Shown here one piece after another: positions 7,197 to 9,779 of a stretch of 9,779 nucleotides of DNA (position 1 is its first letter; the number at the start of each line of letters is the position of its first letter). The notes under the pieces were generated by a model. The model saw only the letters and a list, made by a program, of their open reading frames with translations. It did no database searches and was not told the origin of the DNA. Location of the stretch: contig JACVQG010000038.1 of assembly GCA_015661045.1 (NCBI GenBank), positions 1 through 9,779 on the forward strand, written 5' to 3'. This stretch comes from Dehalococcoidia bacterium. Its GTDB lineage: Bacteria; Chloroflexota; Dehalococcoidia; JACVQG01. The translations under genes were made by a program, and so were the position numbers.

Positions 7197-7276
7197 TTCA
7201 CCATCCTGTTGATTGACAGCCATATAGACTTTCACCTAAAATCAAAACGGAATTAAATTGTAAGCCCGATGGTGAA
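7197..7276 (+). repeat. 9-bp perfect inverted repeat, possible antiterminator stem in the alaS leader
   Basis: TTCACCATC at 7197-7205 is the exact reverse complement of GATGGTGAA at 7268-7276, with 62 nt between. The 3' arm contains the whole 5' arm and part of the loop of the T-run hairpin that follows, so the two structures cannot form together. A third element, TTCACC at 7231-7236, can also pair with GGTGAA at 7271-7276. One 9-bp match in a gap this size has a rough chance probability of about 0.2, so the arrangement is suggestive only. Confidence 0.35.
7213..7240 (+). promoter_or_regulatory. Candidate alternative promoter: TTGACA with weak -10
   Basis: A perfect TTGACA lies at 7213-7218. 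At 16-bp spacing the -10 would be CCTAAA (7235-7240), matching TATAAT at only three of six positions. A transcript from here would start near 7247 and would lack the 5' arm of the 9-bp inverted repeat while still containing the T-run hairpin. Confidence 0.25.
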
Positions 7277-7295
7277 CCCATTCGCTAAGTTTTTT
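7267..7295 (+). terminator. Weak terminator-like hairpin with T-run upstream of alaS
   Basis: GATGG (7268-7272) pairs with CCATT (7278-7282) around the 5-nt loop TGAAC, or CGATGG pairs with CCATTCG with one bulge. A five- to seven-nucleotide spacer leads to six T at 7290-7295. The stem is short for an intrinsic terminator. It could end read-through from the hyf-like operon or act as an attenuator for alaS, 36 nt before its start codon. Confidence 0.3.
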
Positions 7296-7309
7296 ATTTA
7301 AATCTTGCT

Positions 7310-7316
7310 AGGAAGG
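7310..7316 (+). promoter_or_regulatory. Purine-rich Shine-Dalgarno-like site for alaS at unusual distance
   Basis: AGGAAGG is the best ribosome-binding sequence in the gap, but 15 nt separate it from ATG 7332, against the usual 5-9. The frame has a TAG stop at 7329-7331 directly before the ATG, so no upstream start can shorten the gap. Confidence 0.4.
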
Positions 7317-7331
7317 TTAGTTTTAAATTAG

Positions 7332-9779
7332 ATGACCAGTGACGAAATACGCCAACTCTATTTGCACTTTTTTGAAAATAAAGGGCATAAAATCTTACCC
7401 GGTTCTTCGCTAGTACCGCACGGCGACCCTACCCTGCTGTTGACCAGCGCCGGGATGGTGCAGTTCAAACAATATTTTCTGGGGGAGCCACTGCCACCGG
7501 GCTATCCGCCCCGGCTCACTACCTGTCAAAAGTGCTTCCGGACTACCGACATAGATGTAGTTGGTGATACCAAGCACCTGACTTTCTTTGAAATGTTGGG
7601 CAACTTCAGTATCGGCGACTATTTTAAAAAAGAGGCCATAGCCTGGGCATGGGAGTTTGTAACCCAACGGCTCAAGCTGCCAAAAGACCGCCTGTGGATT
7701 ACTATCTATCTGGATGATGACGAGGCTTTGGGTTATTGGTTGGAGCAAGGTGTGCCTGCAGACAGGATAAAGCGGTTTGGCGAAAAGGATAACTTCTGGG
7801 GGCCGGCGGGGGAGATGGGTCCCTGCGGCCCGTGCAGCGAAATCCATTATGACTATGGGGAGGGTGTGGGTTGCGGTAAGGCGGAATGCGCTCCCAACTG
7901 TGATTGCGCCCGTTATCTGGAGATATGGAACCTGGTGTTCGTGCAGTATAACCAGGATAGAAGCGGGAAACGGACGCCCTTGCCCAGGCCTCACATCGAT
8001 ACCGGAATGGGTTTAGAGCGTGTGACCGCTGTCATGCAAGGGAAAACTATTATATATGATACGGATGTATTTGCACCTTTAATAGATACCATATGCTGGC
8101 TTGGGGGTGTCGAGAGGGGCAAGAGTGAAGAGCAGGATAAAGCCCTGCGAGTGGTGGCGGAGCACTCGCGGGGGATCGCCTTCCTTATCGCCGATGGGGT
8201 AGTGCCCTCCAATGAGGGCAGGGGATATGTGTTGCGCCGGTTGCTCCGTGACAGGCCGTTCCTGACCGATGTAGTTCAAGAGGTTATTGACCAGATGGGA
8301 CATACCTACTCAGAATTGGATAATAACAAAGAGTTAATCCTTAAAATGGTTGCCATGGAAGAGGGGAAGTTCCAGCAGGTTATCGAGGCAGGTTTGAACT
8401 GGTTAGAGAAGTCTTTCACTCAGGCGCAGGAGCAAGAAAAGAAGGAAATATCTGGAGTAGAGATCTTTAATCTGTACGATACCTACGGTTTCCCATCGGA
8501 ACTGACCGCTGAAATATCTCGTGAACGTGGTTTTTCCGTGGATATAGAAGGATTTAAGACGGAGATGGAGAGACAGCGGGAAAAGGCCAGGGCTGCCCAC
8601 AAGTTCGCCCTGTCGGAGGAGCGAGCGAAATTGATAGAAAAAACGGATGACTTTCTGACTAAATTGACCCCTACCCAGTTTACGGGCTACGAAAATACCT
8701 CCTGTGCCGCTAAAGTATTGAGCCTCATTGTCGAAGGTAAAGAAGAGGATGCAGTCTCCGAAGGCCAGGAGGTGGAAATAGTTCTGGACCAAACCCCTTT
8801 CTACGCCGAAATGGGCGGGCAGGTGGCTGATACGGGTGAAATAATCGGAGACAAAGGGGTTATTGCGGTGGAGGATACACGGTGGGGCCGCTCGAATATC
8901 GTTGTTCACAGGGGAAAGGTAACCCGCGGAGTTTTGTTCCAGGGCGAAGCAGTCACTGCCAGAGTCGAGGAAGGCCGTAGACTGGATATTGCCCGGAACC
9001 ATACCGCTACCCATTTACTCCAGGCTGCATTGCGCCATGTATTAGGCAGCCATGTCCAGCAACGGGGTTCACTGGTTACACCCGACCGCTTGCGCTTCGA
9101 CTATTCGCATCTTCTTACACCTTCCCCGGAGGAAATGGCACAGATACAATCATCGGTCAATAAATGGGTGAGACAATGCCTGCCGGTTAAAGGTTTGAGC
9201 ATGTCTTACAAGGAAGCAGTAACTAAGGGAGCAATGGCTTTATTTGGGGAGAAATACGGTGAAACAGTGCGGGTCCTCAGAATCGGCGAACCGCCCGTTA
9301 GCCAGGAGTTATGTGGCGGCACTCACCTCAACTCCACTGGAGAAATAGGGCTCTTTTTTATAGTAAGTGAAGGAAGCATCGGTTCGGGCTTGCGGCGTAT
9401 AGAGGCTTTGACTGGCCGCGGGGCAGAGGCACATGTTCAAGAAAGGCTTTCAGTGCTGGTTTCTCTGATGAAAGAACTCCAGGCGACATCGGAAAATGCA
9501 ACGGATAAGTTAGCTGACCTTCATTCCGAGCTAATACAGGAACGTAAACATGCCCAGGCGCTGGAAAGGGAATTATCGGGGAAAACTGCCGAGTCGTTAA
9601 AATCCCACGTGGAGTCTGTGGACGGGATTTCAGTGCTGGCTTCCCGTGTGTCAGTTTCCAGCCCGGAGGTTCTCAGAGAAATGGGAGACAGGTTGAGGGA
9701 CGACTTAAAAAGCGGCATTGTCGTCCTGGGAACGCTGCTTAACGACAAACCATCGTTCCTGACATTGGTTACGCCTGAC
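7332..9779 (+). CDS. alaS: Alanyl-tRNA synthetase (class II), 3' partial, with an 11-residue gap after the RGYVLRR motif
   Basis: This cytosolic enzyme charges tRNA-Ala with alanine and hydrolyses mischarged Ser- and Gly-tRNA-Ala. The frame is open to the window end: 816 codons and no stop, about 50-60 short of a usual bacterial AlaRS. ATG 7332 is fixed by an in-frame TAG immediately upstream, and the protein starts with the normal IRQLYLHFFENKGH sequence. The class II core is at about 1-240: GDPTLLLTSAGM at 31-42, QKCFRTTDIDVVGDTKHLTF at 66-85, GPCGPCSE at 163-170, and TGMGLER at 224-230. The tRNA-recognition region keeps PSNEGRGYVLRR (292-303). The editing domain has HTATH (His557, His561) and CGGTH (Cys661, His665), which form the zinc/editing site. 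A charged helical linker follows before the truncated C-Ala domain. After LLR306 the sequence jumps to DRPFL, while the family has about 11 more residues here (RAxxxGxxLGx type). The gap is in frame. Editing and aminoacylation residues are otherwise intact. Confidence 0.96.
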   Translation, partial: MTSDEIRQLYLHFFENKGHKILPGSSLVPHGDPTLLLTSAGMVQFKQYFLGEPLPPGYPPRLTTCQKCFRTTDIDVVGDTKHLTFFEMLGNFSIGDYFKKEAIAWAWEFVTQRLKLPKDRLWITIYLDDDEALGYWLEQGVPADRIKRFGEKDNFWGPAGEMGPCGPCSEIHYDYGEGVGCGKAECAPNCDCARYLEIWNLVFVQYNQDRSGKRTPLPRPHIDTGMGLERVTAVMQGKTIIYDTDVFAPLIDTICWLGGVERGKSEEQDKALRVVAEHSRGIAFLIADGVVPSNEGRGYVLRRLLRDRPFLTDVVQEVIDQMGHTYSELDNNKELILKMVAMEEGKFQQVIEAGLNWLEKSFTQAQEQEKKEISGVEIFNLYDTYGFPSELTAEISRERGFSVDIEGFKTEMERQREKARAAHKFALSEERAKLIEKTDDFLTKLTPTQFTGYENTSCAAKVLSLIVEGKEEDAVSEGQEVEIVLDQTPFYAEMGGQVADTGEIIGDKGVIAVEDTRWGRSNIVVHRGKVTRGVLFQGEAVTARVEEGRRLDIARNHTATHLLQAALRHVLGSHVQQRGSLVTPDRLRFDYSHLLTPSPEEMAQIQSSVNKWVRQCLPVKGLSMSYKEAVTKGAMALFGEKYGETVRVLRIGEPPVSQELCGGTHLNSTGEIGLFFIVSEGSIGSGLRRIEALTGRGAEAHVQERLSVLVSLMKELQATSENATDKLADLHSELIQERKHAQALERELSGKTAESLKSHVESVDGISVLASRVSVSSPEVLREMGDRLRDDLKSGIVVLGTLLNDKPSFLTLVTPD

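Larger units (their letters stand above)
7008..7331 (+). other. Non-coding gap between the hyf-like operon and alaS
   Basis: This 324-nt stretch contains no convincing coding sequence and no tRNA-like T-arm sequence on either strand. No strong intrinsic terminator follows hyfI within the first 120 nt. The only notable elements are a TATAAT box, a palindrome, a TTGACA box and inverted repeats close to alaS, listed separately. Its position and content fit an alaS promoter and leader. Confidence 0.6.

Noticed and set aside
7263..7286. Canonical T-box antiterminator sequence for alaS
   Set aside because: TGGT followed by GAACC only loosely resembles the T-box core, and no specifier loop or AGTA-type stem I motif was found. 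It is kept only as a possible attenuator.
7410..7994. Minus-strand open frame of 194 codons
   Set aside because: Antisense shadow of the alaS catalytic core; no recognisable protein features.
8403..9014. Minus-strand open frame of 203 codons
   Set aside because: It lies wholly antisense to alaS, whose motifs are unmistakable on the + strand. Its translation shows no recognisable domain.

Overview
The window carries one membrane-complex operon and the start of an aminoacyl-tRNA synthetase gene, all on the + strand. Base composition is near balanced and Shine-Dalgarno sequences are weak. The residue style of the AlaRS catalytic core (for example the FRTTDIDVVGDTKHLTFFEM stretch) and the Hyf-like gene set suggest an anaerobic bacterium, possibly Chloroflexi/Dehalococcoidia. 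That taxonomic guess is inference from memory of family sequences and is low confidence.

Positions 1-7007 hold six tightly packed genes in the order hyfB (5' end outside the window), hyfC, hyfE, hyfF, hyfG, hyfI. Neighbours overlap by 4 nt or are 3-6 nt apart, so this is one translationally coupled transcription unit. The proteins are homologues of the hydrogenase-4/formate hydrogenlyase family (group 4 membrane-bound [NiFe] hydrogenases) and of respiratory complex I. HyfB and HyfF are antiporter-like ion-translocating subunits, HyfC is the NuoH-like coupling subunit, HyfE is a NuoK-containing membrane subunit, and HyfG and HyfI are the NuoCD-like and NuoB-like peripheral subunits.

The membrane arm keeps its hallmark charged residues, but the peripheral arm has lost its metal sites. 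HyfG has none of the four cysteines that bind the NiFe centre. HyfI has none of the four cysteines that bind the proximal [4Fe-4S] cluster and contains a single cysteine in all. The ferredoxin-like HyfH subunit, encoded between hyfG and hyfI in E. coli, is absent. The operon is best described as an energy-converting-hydrogenase-related (Ehr-like) complex that, as far as this window shows, has no redox cofactor. What drives its ion-translocating arm is the main open question.

Positions 7008-7331 are a 324-nt non-coding gap. It holds a TATAAT box, a TTGACA box, a 20-bp imperfect palindrome, and a 9-bp perfect inverted repeat that would compete with a weak T-run hairpin just before alaS. Together these could form an attenuator-type leader, but each element alone is weak.

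Positions 7332-9779 hold alaS (alanyl-tRNA synthetase), open to the end of the window with 816 codons visible. Its catalytic and editing motifs are intact, but about 11 normally conserved residues are missing just after the RGYVLRR motif. No mobile element, CRISPR array, tRNA or rRNA was seen.
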